A DNA stretch of 5,939 nt from NCBI GenBank assembly GCA_030673085.1, contig DAOVFE010000126.1, positions 1-5,939 on the forward strand, written 5' to 3'. Shown in pieces: positions 5,370-5,939 of this stretch; positions within the stretch are counted from its first letter, which is position 1; every line of letters starts with the position of its first letter. This DNA is from Anaerolineales bacterium (lineage in GTDB: Bacteria > Chloroflexota > Anaerolineae > Anaerolineales > E44-bin32). The position numbers were made by a program, and so were the translations under genes. The notes beneath the pieces were generated by a model. That model was given only the letters and a program-made list of their open reading frames with translations, was not told the DNA's origin and searched no databases.

Positions 5370-5939
5370 TCAACCCACTTCCTGTTCCAGTCGCTGTCGA
5401 AAGCGATAGGATTCACCCACCAGCTCCAGGATGTGGGCATGGTGGGTGAGACGGTCCAATAAAGCTGCAGTAAGTCTTTCGTCTCCGAACACCTGCGTCC
5501 AATCGGCAAACTTCAAGTTGGTGGTCACGATCATCGCCACCCGTTCATAGAGTTCCGAACAGAATGTAAACAGCGCCTGGGCACCGTTTGGTGTAAAGGG
5601 GATAAATCCCAACTCGTCCAAGACGACCAATCTGAACTTGAGTGCGGAGGCGATAAACTTGTGCAGGCGAAGCTCATCCTGAGCCTGGAGCAATTCATTC
5701 ACCAATCCCGCCGCAGTCCAGAAGCGCACCTTGTGGCCCTGTCGGCAGGCGGCCAATCCCAGGCCGATGGCCAGATGGGTCTTTCCAAGACCTGGGTTGC
5801 CCACCAGAAGAATGGATTCGCGCTTGGCGATATATTCGCCCCGGGCCAAGTCCAACACACGCGCTTTGTCGAGGCTGGGGATGGCCGAGAAATCAAAGTC
5901 CGCCAGTTCCTTGAGTACCGGGAAACGAGCCGCCTTGAT
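5370..5939 (-). CDS. istB: IS21 helper ATPase IstB, N-terminus cut by window edge
   Basis: IstB is the AAA+ ATPase partner of the IstA transposase. It binds and deforms target DNA and selects the insertion site (family knowledge). The 189 residues visible run to a TGA at 5370-5372; the family is about 240-260 residues, so the N-terminus lies past the right edge. The open frame continues to the last base, so the GTG at 5858 is not the true start: the preceding residues AARFPVLKELADFDFSAIPS are typical IstB sequence. Counting from the first visible residue, Walker A GNPGLGKTH is at 47-55, Walker B LVVLDE at 104-109 and a sensor-like TTN at 139-141. RLTHHAHI at 163-170 is the usual C-terminal motif. 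No internal stop is seen. The gene runs antisense to and toward radC, and no clear terminator lies between its stop and the IS end. Confidence 0.95.
   Translation of the reverse strand: MKAARFPVLKELADFDFSAIPSLDKARVLDLARGEYIAKRESILLVGNPGLGKTHLAIGLGLAACRQGHKVRFWTAAGLVNELLQAQDELRLHKFIASALKFRLVVLDELGFIPFTPNGAQALFTFCSELYERVAMIVTTNLKFADWTQVFGDERLTAALLDRLTHHAHILELVGESYRFRQRLEQEVG

Larger units (their letters stand above)
5296..5939 (-). mobile_element. IS21-family element, one end only (continues past window)
   Basis: The element begins with TG at 5296, directly after radC codon 106; IS21-family ends normally start 5'-TG. It carries tandem repeats inside this end and an istB gene reading toward the end, which is the usual order (istA then istB, with istB last). 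istA and the other terminus are outside the window, so the target duplication cannot be checked. The sequence looks richer in GC than the flanking radC. Confidence 0.85.

Noticed and set aside
5370..5858. IstB as a complete 162-residue protein starting at GTG 5858
   Set aside because: The frame is open up to the window edge and the 27 codons upstream of the GTG encode conserved IstB sequence, so the gene is cut by the window.

Overview
This is a bacterial chromosomal segment carrying ordinary housekeeping genes that two unrelated insertion sequences have entered. In order it holds: the first part of mnmA (minus strand, running off the left edge); a complete IS1182-like element in the spacer upstream of both mnmA and eno; a complete enolase gene (plus); two back-to-back hairpin terminators; a small membrane protein with a double zinc ribbon (minus); a divergent promoter region; and radC (plus), cut after codon 106 by one end of an IS21-family element whose istB gene (minus) runs off the right edge.

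The taxon cannot be fixed from this sequence. The mid-GC composition, the enolase sequence, the double-zinc-ribbon membrane protein and the style of transposase would all fit Chloroflexota (Anaerolineae-like), but this is a weak inference. The promoters are of the standard sigma70/sigmaA type. The best is TTGACA-17 bp-TATAGT ahead of radC.

The host genes do not form one operon. mnmA and eno were divergent neighbours with roughly 410 bp between them until the IS1182-like element (748-2583, 13-bp inverted repeats, 6-bp target duplication ATGTAT) landed in the gap. Eno acts in glycolysis. MnmA thiolates U34 of certain tRNAs. The zinc-ribbon protein has no assigned function. radC keeps its promoter and ribosome binding site but has lost the whole MPN/JAB domain, at least in this contiguous sequence.

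I found no tRNA, rRNA, CRISPR array or convincing undescribed multi-gene system. The points most worth a second look are the radC disruption, an exact DnaA-box 9-mer in the radC leader, the tandem 23-bp repeats at the IS21 end, the CxxC-type MnmA, and the uncharacterised zinc-ribbon membrane protein.
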